Shown here: in pieces, positions 44,784 through 53,747 of the stretch | How the letters are laid out: each line of letters opens with the position of its first letter | Numbering within the stretch: the first letter of the stretch is position 1 | Assembly (NCBI RefSeq): GCF_019457535.1 | Contig: NZ_CP080417.1 | Span: 3,844,001-3,908,000, forward strand | DNA from: Shewanella halotolerans | GTDB lineage: Bacteria; Pseudomonadota; Gammaproteobacteria; Enterobacterales; Shewanellaceae | Reading direction: 5' to 3' | DNA length: 64,000 nt | Position numbers and translations under genes: made by a program | The notes under the pieces: generated by a model | Database searches by the model: none | Told to the model about the DNA's origin: nothing | The model's input: the letters and a program-made list of their open reading frames with translations, nothing else

Positions 44784-45515
44784 ATGAGAATTCCAAGGAT
44801 CTATCAGCCCGGCAACTATGACCTTAACCAGCAGTTGATGCTGGACGAGGAAGCCGCCGGCCACGTCGGGCGCGTATTGCGCATGGGCGCCGGCGAGCAG
44901 CTCGAGCTGTTCAACGGCGATGGCCACAACTACCTGACCGAGATCGTCGCCGCCAGCAAGAAAAATGTCGAAGTGCGGGTCCTATCCAAGGAGGCGAACG
45001 ACAACGAGTCACCCCTCAATCTGCATCTGGGTCAGGTGATCTCCCGCGGCGATCGCATGGACTTCACCCTGCAAAAATCGGTCGAGCTGGGGGTCAATAC
45101 GATTACCCCGCTGTTTTCCGAGCGCTGCGGCGTCAAGCTGACCGGCGAGCGTCTGGAGAAGAAGATCCAGCAGTGGCAGAAGATAGTGATCAGCGCCTGT
45201 GAACAGTCAGGCCGCAGCACGGTACCAGAGGTGAGACCAGCGATGCAGCTCGACGACTGGTGCGGTGAAGCCACCCAGGCCCTCAAGCTCAATCTGCACC
45301 CCAGGGCCGACCATGGTATCAATGGCCTGGTGATGGAGACTCCAAGGGTGCGTCTGCTGATCGGCCCCGAAGGCGGCTTGTCGCCCCAGGAGATCGCCAT
45401 GACAGAAACCCATGCCTTCACCGACGTGCTGCTCGGCCCCCGCGTACTGCGCACCGAGACCGCTGCCCTGACGGCCATCAGCGCACTGCAACTTAAGTTT
45501 GGCGACCTGAGCTAA
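44784..45515 (+). CDS. rsmE: 16S rRNA (uracil1498-N3)-methyltransferase
   Basis: The 243-residue SPOUT-class enzyme methylates U1498 of 16S rRNA. The N-terminal PUA-like part begins MRIPRIYQPG and the C-terminal knotted domain has LLIGPEGGLSPQE (about 195-207) and LGPRVLRTETAAL, which form the AdoMet pocket. Length equals that of E. coli RsmE (243 aa). It sits between endA (3 bp) and gshB (38 bp) as in enterobacteria. Confidence 0.96.
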   Translation: MRIPRIYQPGNYDLNQQLMLDEEAAGHVGRVLRMGAGEQLELFNGDGHNYLTEIVAASKKNVEVRVLSKEANDNESPLNLHLGQVISRGDRMDFTLQKSVELGVNTITPLFSERCGVKLTGERLEKKIQQWQKIVISACEQSGRSTVPEVRPAMQLDDWCGEATQALKLNLHPRADHGINGLVMETPRVRLLIGPEGGLSPQEIAMTETHAFTDVLLGPRVLRTETAALTAISALQLKFGDLS

Positions 45516-45553
45516 AAGGCTCGGCCCTTAGTATTAACAAAAGGAAAGATGAG

Positions 45554-46501
45554 ATGATAAAGCTTGGCATAGTGATGGATCCCATCAGCGACATTAACAT
45601 CAAGAAAGACTCCAGCTTCGCCATGTTGATGGCGGCGCAGTCGCGAGGCTATCAGCTCTATTACATGGAGATGCAAGATCTGGCCATGGTGAACGGCGTG
45701 GCCATGGGTAACATGCGTCGCCTCACGGTGAAGCAAGATCCCCAATCCTGGTACCAACTGGAAGAGGCCGTCGATACACCGCTGGCGGATCTCGACGTGA
45801 TCCTGATGCGTAAGGACCCACCATTCGATACCGAGTTCGTCTACGCTACCTATATGCTGGAGCGCGCCGAGGAGCAAGGCACGCTTATCGTCAACAAGCC
45901 CCAGAGCCTGCGCGACGCCAACGAGAAACTGTTTACCGCCTGGTTCAGCGAATTTACCCCAGACACGTTAGTGACCCGCGATGCCCAGCGCATCCGCGCC
46001 TTCTATCAGGAGAAGGGCGATATCATCCTCAAGCCGCTGGATGGCATGGGCGGCAGCTCTATTTTCCGCGTTAAGGCGCAGGATCCTAATCTAGGGGTGA
46101 TCATCGAGACCCTCACCAACCATGGTCAGCAATATGCCATGGCCCAGGCCTTCATTCCGGATATCACCGCCGGCGACAAGCGCATCCTGGTGGTAGATGG
46201 CGTACCGGTTCCATACAGCCTGGCGCGTATTCCCCAGAAGGGCGAGACCCGGGGTAACCTGGCCGCCGGTGGTCGCGGCGTCGCTCAGCCCCTGTCTGAG
46301 AGCGATTGGGCCATCGCCAATGCCATCGGCCCCGAGCTGAAGAAGCGTGGCCTGATCTTCGTCGGCCTGGATGTGATCGGTGACAAGCTCACCGAGATCA
46401 ACGTCACCAGCCCGACCTGTATCAGAGAGATCGAGGCCGCCTTCGACGTGGATATCACAGGCATGCTGATGGACGCCATCGAAGCGCGTGTCGGTCGTTA
46501 A
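45554..46501 (+). CDS. gshB: Glutathione synthetase
   Basis: The 315-residue ATP-grasp enzyme joins gamma-glutamylcysteine and glycine. Recognisable stretches are GIVMDPISDINIKKDSSFAM at the N-terminus, KPLDGMGGSSIFRV (ATP-binding loop, about 155-168) and INVTSPTCIREIE near the C-terminus. Length equals the E. coli enzyme (315-316 aa). The gene follows rsmE and precedes an alkaline phosphatase by 12 bp, where enterobacteria have yqgE and ruvX. Confidence 0.97.
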   Translation: MIKLGIVMDPISDINIKKDSSFAMLMAAQSRGYQLYYMEMQDLAMVNGVAMGNMRRLTVKQDPQSWYQLEEAVDTPLADLDVILMRKDPPFDTEFVYATYMLERAEEQGTLIVNKPQSLRDANEKLFTAWFSEFTPDTLVTRDAQRIRAFYQEKGDIILKPLDGMGGSSIFRVKAQDPNLGVIIETLTNHGQQYAMAQAFIPDITAGDKRILVVDGVPVPYSLARIPQKGETRGNLAAGGRGVAQPLSESDWAIANAIGPELKKRGLIFVGLDVIGDKLTEINVTSPTCIREIEAAFDVDITGMLMDAIEARVGR

Positions 46502-46513
46502 TCTGGAGCCAAG

Positions 46514-48196
46514 ATGAAACTAACCCGCTTATGTTCCCTCCTCTGCCTGGGTGCCGCGCTGGTATCGGGCAGCCTCTGGGCCGACAACTTGCTCGGCCCG
46601 CAGACGGCGCCGAGCCGTCCCAAGAATATCGTCATCATGGTGGGCGATGGCATGGGCCCTGCCTACACCAGCGCCTATCGCTACTATCAGGACAATCCCA
46701 ATACCCAGGAGATAGAGCAGACGGTGTTTGACCGCCTCTTGGTGGGTAACGCCAGCACCTATCCGGCGCCCGTCAGCGGCTATGTCACCGACTCGGCCGC
46801 GGCCGCCACCGCCCTGGCCACAGGGGTGAAGACCTATAACGGCGCCGTGTCGGTAGATGTCGATAAGCGTCCCGTCCCCACCCTGCTGGAGCTGGCCAAG
46901 AAGCGCGGCATGAGCACAGGCGTGACAGTGACCAGCCAGATCAACCACGCCACCCCGGCCGCCTTCTTAAGCCACAACGAGAGCCGCCGTAACTATGAGG
47001 CTCTGGCCCAGAGCTACCTGAGCACAGATGCGGACGTCATGCTCGGCGGCGGTCAGAAATATTTTTCTGACAAGCTGATCAAGCAGTTCGAGGCCAAGGG
47101 GTATCGGGTACTCAAGGATTCAACCCTGCTGGAGGGTGTAACCCAACCTAAGGTGATGGGTCTGTTCGCCGACGTGCAACTTCCCTGGGCGATCGATGAG
47201 CCAGAGGCCAGACGTCTGAGTACCATGACCGCCAAGGCGCTGGAACTACTCTCCCAGAACGACCAAGGCTTCGTGTTATTGGTGGAAGGCAGCCTGATCG
47301 ACTGGGCCGGCCACAACAATGATATCGCCACCGCCATGGCCGAGATGCATGAATTTGCCAGCGCCATCGAGGTGGTCGAGCAGTATGTGCGTCAGCATCA
47401 AGATACTCTCTTAGTCGTCACCGCCGACCATAACACCGGCGGCCTCTCTATCGGCAAACAAGGCGATTACCGCTGGGACAGCCAGATGCTGCGCCAGATA
47501 AGCGCCAGCCCGACACAAATCGCTAAGCAGGCATTGGCCCAGGACGAGTGGTGGGGCGGCGTGAGCGACGCCCTAGGTTTTACCCCGAGCGATGACGAGT
47601 TTAGCGCACTGGATAACGCCAGAATGCAGGGCGAGCAGGTGCTGACCACCCAGCTTAAGAAGCTAATTGACCAGCGCTCCAACACAGGCTGGACCACGGG
47701 CGGTCATACGGGAGTGGACGTACAGGTGTTTGCCGCCGGCCCGGCCTCATCCCTGTTTGCCGGCCATCAGGACAACACAGATATCGCCCATAAGCTGATC
47801 AGCCTGCTACCTAAAGCGGCTAAGACTAAGCCAGAAGCTAAACAGGCTCCAGCTAAGCCTCTAAAGCCAAAGTCAGCTAAGCCAGTCGATGCTCTGGCAG
47901 TAGAAGCCGAGCCAGAAGCGGCGCAGCAGAAAACTGAGGTGAAGGTTAAAGCTGAGATTGAAGCTGAGGTTGAGAGCAAGGCAAAGGATCTCATCGACTC
48001 ACAGGTATTGCCGAAAGAAGATGTGAAGTCGGCCGTCGAGGCCAAACCGGCCACCGAGGGCCAGTCTGCCGCCAGCGACTCTAACGCTAAGGAGATGGAC
48101 GCTAAGCAGGCGCTGCAACAGGCAGAAGATCTACTTAGCGAGGGCGCCGAGAGCCAGTCTGCCGCCCCCGTGTCTCAGGTAGACAATCAAGAATAA
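46514..48196 (+). CDS. Alkaline phosphatase with low-complexity C-terminal tail
   Basis: A 560-residue secreted phosphatase with a Sec signal peptide (MKLTRLCSLLCLGAALVSGSLWA). The metal site starts at VIMVGDGMGP and the phosphoserine nucleophile lies in TDSAAAATALATGVKTYNG (about residue 95). Later metal ligands lie in VVTADHNTGG and TTGGHTG. After the catalytic domain (to about 435) comes a tail of some 120 residues rich in Ala, Lys and Glu with no fold signal, perhaps a disordered anchor or linker. It is the last gene of the endA-rsmE-gshB cluster, 12 bp after gshB. Confidence 0.9.
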   Translation: MKLTRLCSLLCLGAALVSGSLWADNLLGPQTAPSRPKNIVIMVGDGMGPAYTSAYRYYQDNPNTQEIEQTVFDRLLVGNASTYPAPVSGYVTDSAAAATALATGVKTYNGAVSVDVDKRPVPTLLELAKKRGMSTGVTVTSQINHATPAAFLSHNESRRNYEALAQSYLSTDADVMLGGGQKYFSDKLIKQFEAKGYRVLKDSTLLEGVTQPKVMGLFADVQLPWAIDEPEARRLSTMTAKALELLSQNDQGFVLLVEGSLIDWAGHNNDIATAMAEMHEFASAIEVVEQYVRQHQDTLLVVTADHNTGGLSIGKQGDYRWDSQMLRQISASPTQIAKQALAQDEWWGGVSDALGFTPSDDEFSALDNARMQGEQVLTTQLKKLIDQRSNTGWTTGGHTGVDVQVFAAGPASSLFAGHQDNTDIAHKLISLLPKAAKTKPEAKQAPAKPLKPKSAKPVDALAVEAEPEAAQQKTEVKVKAEIEAEVESKAKDLIDSQVLPKEDVKSAVEAKPATEGQSAASDSNAKEMDAKQALQQAEDLLSEGAESQSAAPVSQVDNQE

Positions 48197-48248
48197 GCCA
48201 TATCTTTCACTAGCTACTGTTACTAGCATCAGGCGCTAGCCTATCTCA

Positions 48249-50726
48249 CTAACTCCCCTGCCTAGCCAACTTAGGCTGGGGAGCCTGGCTGATCGGCCAC
48301 AGGCGAGTCTCCTCTATCTCCTGCAACACCTTAAACACCGACGCCACGTCCAGTGGCCGCGAGAAGTAATAGCCTTGACCCAGCTCGCAGCGCTGACAGC
48401 TGAGGCACTCCGCCTGCTGCTGAGTCTCAATCCCCTCTGCCACCACCTGACGCCCCAGATTATGAGCCAGCTCGATCACTGTGGTGATGATATGGGCATC
48501 GGCCTCACCATCGAGCACATTGGCGGTGAAACAGCGATCTATCTTCAAGAGATCGAAGGGTAACTGCTTGAGATAGCTAAGCGAAGAGTAGCCGGTGCCG
48601 AAGTCGTCGATGGCGATCCTCACCCCCAGTGCCTTGAGCGCCGCCATGGCCGCCATGGCTTGCTCTACCTGCTCGATCACGCTCTCCTCGGTCACCTCAA
48701 GCAGCAGGGATTGGGCCGAGATTTGCTGCGCCTCCACCTCCTGACGCACCACGTTGAGTAGATCGGTCGCCAGGAAGTGTTTTGCCGACAGGTTGACCGC
48801 GATATAGAGCTCGGGCCAGCCGGCCGACTTGAGCTGGGCGACTAACTCCGAGGCCTTACGGATCACATAGTTACCCACCTCGATGATCGCCTCGCTATGC
48901 TCGATATCGGGAATGAAATCCCCCGGCATGATGAGGCCACGCTCGGGATGGAACCAGCGGATCAGCGCCTCGAAGCCGCGCAGCCTGCCAGAGGGCAGTT
49001 CGACTATGGGCTGCAGGAAGAGCACCAACTGCTCCTCGTTGATAGCCGCGCCTATGCTCTGCTCTATCATGAGACGGTTGTTGGCCTGATGCAGCATCTC
49101 TTCGCTGAACACCCGGTAGTTGCTGCGACCGGCGCTCTTGGCCTGATACATGGCCAGATCCGCATGCTGAATAAGCTCCTCCGCCCTGAGCTGCGAGGTG
49201 TTGCAGTAGGCCAGGCCGATACTTGTGGTGACGATCAGCTTGTGGCTGCCCAGCACCACGGGATGCTGCAGGGCCGAGAAGATCCTGTGGATCACATTGC
49301 TCACCTCCTGCTCGTCGCGCACCTGCCTGAGCAAGATAAGAAACTCATCGCCCCCCTGACGGAACACGGTATCCATCTCGCGCACGCTGTTGGTCAGCCT
49401 GGCGGCCACAATTTTGAGTAGCTCGTCCCCCTGAATATGACCCAGGGTATCGTTGATCCGCTTAAACTCGTCGAGATCCAGGAACATGAGCACCACACAA
49501 TCCTCCTCGCTGGCGATACAGGCGATGGCGGTCTGCAGCTCATGATGCAACATCGCCTTGTTGGGCAGCCCCGTCAGGGTATCCAGCATGGCGAGCCGTT
49601 CCAGCTCATGGGTGTACTCGTCCACCTCATTTTCCATCCCCTGCATGTTATCGGCCAGCTGTCGGGTCGCCAGATGGATCAGATCCACCTCGTCGGGAAA
49701 CAAGGATGGCTTGCTCGGCAGGCTGGTGCGTACGCTGCCAAAGTCGTGGTCCGCCAGCAGGGGCAAGAGGCTGGCGTGGCGCGCTAGGCTTATCACCGGC
49801 GACCAAGCCACTAACAGCACCAGACCGGCGGCCAAGATCAGTCCTACCAAGAGGGTGCCCACCATCCCCAGCTGGAAGGTAGATAGCATCTGCTGCCACT
49901 GCTCCAGACTCATCAACACCACGATCGCAGGGGCGTTTTCCACCTTATCCAAGGGAAAGGACCACACCGCCCAGTGGCTGTCCTGATAGCTGTAGATACC
50001 ATCACCCAGGGAGATCTGCTGCCAGGAGTAGCTGTCGGCCATGTGACTCAGCAGGGCGAAGCTGCTGGGACGGTTGCTGATACTATAGAGGTGACGCCCC
50101 CACAGGGGACCGGGGCCGGCGCCGCGAGACTGGGCGCCTAATACCGCCAGCTCGATCGACTTGTCGGTACGAAAGTGGCTGATCACCTCCGTGAGTGCCG
50201 ACTCGAAGAAGAACAGATGAGGCTTGCTGTTCACCAGGGTCGGTACCAGCACCTGGATCACGCAGTCCTCGACACACACCACCCTGGAGGTGAGTTCATA
50301 GGAGGCCTCGCTCTGCATCAGCCACTGAAGATCATCCTGAGAGTGTGGCTCGCCCGCATGGGCCAGTCGTTCACCGTTTAGCTGATACAGGCCAAAGCCC
50401 TTGAGATCCCAATAGAGCTGTACGTCGGGCCAGTTCTCGCTCAGCAGTAGCTGATAACCCTCGGCGCCATCATCGCCCTTGGCATTGGCCACAAACCCAA
50501 GCTGCATCGCCGCCTGCAGTGAATGTTCCACCGCCGTGTTCATGGAGAAGGAGAGGCTCTGGGCCAGCTTGTCCCGCTGGGCCTCCAGCAACATCTTCTG
50601 CTGGTTCAGTAGCTGCTGGTAGGCCAAGGTACAGATCACCCCACCCACCAGGGTCAAGATCAGAATCACCGCGATAAGGAGTTTCCATTTGATACTCAAG
50701 AAGCGATTGGGGTGATTCACTATCAT
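48249..50726 (-). CDS. Membrane GGDEF-EAL cyclic-di-GMP signalling protein
   Basis: About 825 residues. A membrane segment (WKLLIAVILILTLVGGVICTLA), a periplasmic sensor domain (about 40-275) and a second membrane segment (LGMVGTLLVGLILAAGLVLLVA) come first. A GGDEF domain with the intact motif RQGGDEF (about residue 457) and an EAL domain with GFEALIRW (about 585) and IDDFGTGYSSLSYL follow. Both catalytic signatures are complete, so it may be bifunctional. ATG 50726 is used because it lies 4 bp after the barrel gene's stop. The operon suggests that its periplasmic domain reads out the PBP-like protein or the porin. Confidence 0.92.
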   Translation of the reverse strand: MIVNHPNRFLSIKWKLLIAVILILTLVGGVICTLAYQQLLNQQKMLLEAQRDKLAQSLSFSMNTAVEHSLQAAMQLGFVANAKGDDGAEGYQLLLSENWPDVQLYWDLKGFGLYQLNGERLAHAGEPHSQDDLQWLMQSEASYELTSRVVCVEDCVIQVLVPTLVNSKPHLFFFESALTEVISHFRTDKSIELAVLGAQSRGAGPGPLWGRHLYSISNRPSSFALLSHMADSYSWQQISLGDGIYSYQDSHWAVWSFPLDKVENAPAIVVLMSLEQWQQMLSTFQLGMVGTLLVGLILAAGLVLLVAWSPVISLARHASLLPLLADHDFGSVRTSLPSKPSLFPDEVDLIHLATRQLADNMQGMENEVDEYTHELERLAMLDTLTGLPNKAMLHHELQTAIACIASEEDCVVLMFLDLDEFKRINDTLGHIQGDELLKIVAARLTNSVREMDTVFRQGGDEFLILLRQVRDEQEVSNVIHRIFSALQHPVVLGSHKLIVTTSIGLAYCNTSQLRAEELIQHADLAMYQAKSAGRSNYRVFSEEMLHQANNRLMIEQSIGAAINEEQLVLFLQPIVELPSGRLRGFEALIRWFHPERGLIMPGDFIPDIEHSEAIIEVGNYVIRKASELVAQLKSAGWPELYIAVNLSAKHFLATDLLNVVRQEVEAQQISAQSLLLEVTEESVIEQVEQAMAAMAALKALGVRIAIDDFGTGYSSLSYLKQLPFDLLKIDRCFTANVLDGEADAHIITTVIELAHNLGRQVVAEGIETQQQAECLSCQRCELGQGYYFSRPLDVASVFKVLQEIEETRLWPISQAPQPKLARQGS

Positions 50727-50730
50727 TGGA

Positions 50731-51927
50731 TCACCACTGGAACTTGTAGGATATTTCGATGGCAAACAGCGACCAGTCCTTGTCCTGCACCGCCGGATTC
50801 GGCAGCAGGATAGGCGTCACCCAAGCCGCGCCGCGCACCTTGTGGTATTCCGCCGCCACCATCCAATCTTTCGCGGGCAGCCAGCGGGTCCCCAGGGTCC
50901 AGTCCTGGGCGTAGCCGAAGTAGCCGGGCAGTCCTCGTTCGGCCAGCTTGTCGCCATCTGGGTCCTTCTCATCCTGTACCTGATGATCATAGCGAACAAA
51001 CACCTCGACATCCCCCGGCAGATAGCCGCGCACATCCAGGTAATAGCCATAGCCCCTCACCTCATAGATACCCAGCTCCGGCGGCACAAACACCCCGCCC
51101 ACATAGCGATCCCAGTGCAGGTACTCGCCGGTAAATTCGAGGGAATTGACCCGGTACTGGGCCGACACTATCCAGTGTTTGGAGCGCAGGCTGCCATCGG
51201 CGAAGGGGCCGCCCAGGTGGGACTGATAACGACTCTTGGCGTCGAAATAGGTGAGTCCTAGCCTCAGGCTGTCGTCCTGATACTCGAGATCCGCGCCCCA
51301 ATAGCCATCGGCATCGAAGCGGCCAAACTCCTTTGAGCCCACCACGTTACGGGTCAGATCGTCGGAGGTTTGTGCATCCCCCAGGGTGAGGTGCCATTCC
51401 AGTGAGCCGTCCAGCACGGGATGGCCACCAAACAGCTCGCCGCCAGTGATATGCAGCAGGGCATCGCGAAGATAGTCGCTATAGACAGACTGGGGCAACA
51501 AGATCCCCGGCCGGGTAAAGGAGACATCCCGGGTACTGGTGTAGAAGCCGGCCTCACTCTTAAACAGGCCGCCCCTGGCCCCCACATACCCCTGATCTAA
51601 GATGAACTTATACTCGGCGAACAGATAGTCGGCGGAGAGACCTGACTCATCCAGGTTCCCCCATTGGCGATAACGGGCGGCCCCCGCCACACGGAAGTGT
51701 TCATCCGGCATCCAAGAGAGGTGCAGCGCCGCCTCGGTGACATCGAAAGTGTCTCCCGACTCGCCAACGATAAACTCGCTGCCATCGGCTGAAATATAGC
51801 CCTGACCGATAAAGCCATTGACCTGCCATTGGTTGCTCTTGGTCTGCGCAGCAAGAGGCAGGCAGAGGGCCAGCTGCAAACCTAAGATGCCTGCCAAAAG
51901 GATTAAGCGACTAGTGCTCGGCTTCAT
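50731..51927 (-). CDS. Outer-membrane beta-barrel protein (porin-like)
   Basis: A 398-residue exported protein. ATG 51927 follows AAGGAGGACAAG and gives a clean signal peptide (LILLAGILGLQLALCLPLAAQ). The remainder alternates amphipathic strands rich in Tyr, Trp and Gly, and ends with the aromatic C-terminus KFQW typical of Bam-assembled barrels. No named porin family is recognised. Its start overlaps the PBP-like gene by 17 bp and its stop is 4 bp before the GGDEF-EAL gene, so the three are certainly one operon. Confidence 0.85.
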   Translation of the reverse strand: MKPSTSRLILLAGILGLQLALCLPLAAQTKSNQWQVNGFIGQGYISADGSEFIVGESGDTFDVTEAALHLSWMPDEHFRVAGAARYRQWGNLDESGLSADYLFAEYKFILDQGYVGARGGLFKSEAGFYTSTRDVSFTRPGILLPQSVYSDYLRDALLHITGGELFGGHPVLDGSLEWHLTLGDAQTSDDLTRNVVGSKEFGRFDADGYWGADLEYQDDSLRLGLTYFDAKSRYQSHLGGPFADGSLRSKHWIVSAQYRVNSLEFTGEYLHWDRYVGGVFVPPELGIYEVRGYGYYLDVRGYLPGDVEVFVRYDHQVQDEKDPDGDKLAERGLPGYFGYAQDWTLGTRWLPAKDWMVAAEYHKVRGAAWVTPILLPNPAVQDKDWSLFAIEISYKFQW

Positions 51928-52351
51928 CTTGTCCTCCTTGACGCTCGATACCAGCCTCGACGGCGAGCTCGCCGCCACCGCCAGACACATAGCCTATCGC
52001 CCCGGGCGTGCTGGCCACCTTCTCGCGCATCTGCGCCTCGGAATCCAGGGTAACCGGCCGCTCGCCGACGCCGGAAAACACCAGGCGGTCCCAGCGATGA
52101 CGCAGCACATAGGGCATCATTTCCAGCTGCTGATAGCAAAATTCTTCATGTATGGGGGAGTTGCTGGGGAGGACGAAGACATGGATCTTCTGACCGTCGG
52201 ACCAATAGAGCTTCTGCATGGCGAAGATCAGCTTGAGATCCTTCGGGGTGATGTCGGCGATCTCCACAGAAGAGTTGACGATCACCTGAGCGGCGAAAAC
52301 GTTAGCGCAACAAAGGCCCAGTAGGCACATCCATGTCGACAATTGCCGCAT
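51911..52351 (-). CDS. Short PstS-like periplasmic binding-domain protein
   Basis: A 146-residue exported protein (signal peptide MRQLSTWMCLLGLCCANVFA) with the half-size PstS/PBP-like domain. Visible family pieces are DITPKDLKLIFAMQKLYWSDG, LPSNSPIHEEFCYQQL and the C-terminal TPGAIGYVSGGG. It binds an unknown ligand and is too short for a two-lobed transport receptor. AGGAG precedes ATG 52351. First gene of the operon with the barrel and the GGDEF-EAL protein; a ligand-sensing function for the c-di-GMP enzyme is plausible. Confidence 0.85.
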   Translation of the reverse strand: MRQLSTWMCLLGLCCANVFAAQVIVNSSVEIADITPKDLKLIFAMQKLYWSDGQKIHVFVLPSNSPIHEEFCYQQLEMMPYVLRHRWDRLVFSGVGERPVTLDSEAQMREKVASTPGAIGYVSGGGGELAVEAGIERQGGQDEAEH

Positions 52352-52533
52352 CCTCGCTCCTCTATCTCCTATAGACCTCAGTTATGCGCCAAATCTCACA
52401 TAACAAAGGATATTTATCCTCTAATGAGATATAGCTTAGGCAAGAATCGGCAAACTGGCATAATAAATGTTACTGATAATATAGTGGCTTGGGCTATAAT
52501 TGCCGCAAATTCCCCTTTGGCCTGTGGTTGCGC

Positions 52534-53562
52534 GTGTTATCTAATCCTTCTCAAGTCGTCCTAAGAAATATCGAACTGTTTGAATCAAAGAATGTTTTAC
52601 TCATCAATCATGAGTGCGATCTTCTGGCGACAGCCCTGTTGGAAGATGCCGCAAAAGTCACGACTCTGGCCCTGGATTTCAACCATTTTCAACGCATCAA
52701 AAGCCATGAAAATGCCCGTCTGCAGTGCCATTTCGGCCATCAGCTGCCATCGACGCAAACATTCGATGCCGTGGTGCTCTTCTACCCCAAATCTAAGAGC
52801 CTGGCACCCTACCTGATCAACCTGGCCGGGCGTCATCTGATCCCGGGTGGCGAGCTGGTGATCGTCGGAGAGAAGAAGGGCGGCATCCGCTCTATCACCA
52901 AACAGCTGCCTGACTACTTCGATGGCGGCATCAAGCTAGACAACGCCCGTCACTGCATGCTCTACAGCAGCAGTCTGCTAAGCGAGGCGCCAGAGATCAA
53001 ACTCAGCGACTGGGTCAAAGACTATATGCTGAGCACGCCGCAGGGGGAGCTGACCATCTGCAACCTGGTGGGCGTCTTTAGCGAGAAGCGACTCGACGAG
53101 GGCACAGAGCTGCTGCTTGAGCACCTGCCCACACTTAAGGGGCGCGTGCTCGACTTTGGCTGCGGCGCCGGGGTGATCACCGCCGCGCTGCTCAAGGCCA
53201 ACCCAGATCTCGAACTCGAGTGCGTCGACATCAACGCCATGGCGCTGGCCTCCTGCGAGCTGACCCTGGCGGCTAACGGCATGCAGGCCAAGGTCTATGC
53301 CTCGGACGGGCTGACACAAACCCAGGGCATGTTCGACGCCGTCATCTCCAACCCACCGTTTCACGACGGCCTGGACAGCACCACAGAGATAGCGACCCGC
53401 TTCGTGCAAGAGAGCGAGGCGCAGCTTAAGTCTGGCGGTATTTTTCAGATAGTGGCCAACCGCCACCTGCCCTACAGTGACACCATAGCCAAATTCTTCA
53501 AAACCGTGAATGTGGCTGCCGAGAACAACAAATACAAGATCTACGCCAACCGCAAGGCGTAA
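52534..53562 (+). CDS. rsmC: 16S rRNA (guanine1207-N2)-methyltransferase
   Basis: The 342-residue protein is RsmC: an N-terminal degenerate methyltransferase domain and a C-terminal catalytic one with LDFGCGAGVITAALLK (AdoMet loop, about residue 206) and the NPPFHDG motif typical of base-N methyltransferases. I use GTG 52534, because the family starts with M-L-(S/T)-NPSQV; longer readings add residues that homologues lack. It is divergent from the PBP-barrel operon, with 182 bp between the two starts. A terminator follows. Confidence 0.93.
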   Translation: MLSNPSQVVLRNIELFESKNVLLINHECDLLATALLEDAAKVTTLALDFNHFQRIKSHENARLQCHFGHQLPSTQTFDAVVLFYPKSKSLAPYLINLAGRHLIPGGELVIVGEKKGGIRSITKQLPDYFDGGIKLDNARHCMLYSSSLLSEAPEIKLSDWVKDYMLSTPQGELTICNLVGVFSEKRLDEGTELLLEHLPTLKGRVLDFGCGAGVITAALLKANPDLELECVDINAMALASCELTLAANGMQAKVYASDGLTQTQGMFDAVISNPPFHDGLDSTTEIATRFVQESEAQLKSGGIFQIVANRHLPYSDTIAKFFKTVNVAAENNKYKIYANRKA

Positions 53563-53596
53563 CTCGCTAAAAAAACACTGTTTAATCTGTTGTTTA

Positions 53597-53620
53597 ACGC
53601 CGGGGTCGCCCGGCTTTTTT
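53597..53620 (+). terminator. Rho-independent terminator of rsmC
   Basis: GCCGGGGTCGCCCGGC (53599-53614) folds into a hairpin and is followed by TTTTTT; about 35 bp after the stop codon. Confidence 0.8.
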
Positions 53621-53747
53621 CGCACGAGATCTCATTTCAATCATGCGCTTCATCTGCATCATAAAATAGGGCTTCATAGGTCAAACTTTATGCTGTTATA
53701 CTCGGGAGAATACTAACTAAAATAATAATTAACCTGCGGAAATCTCT

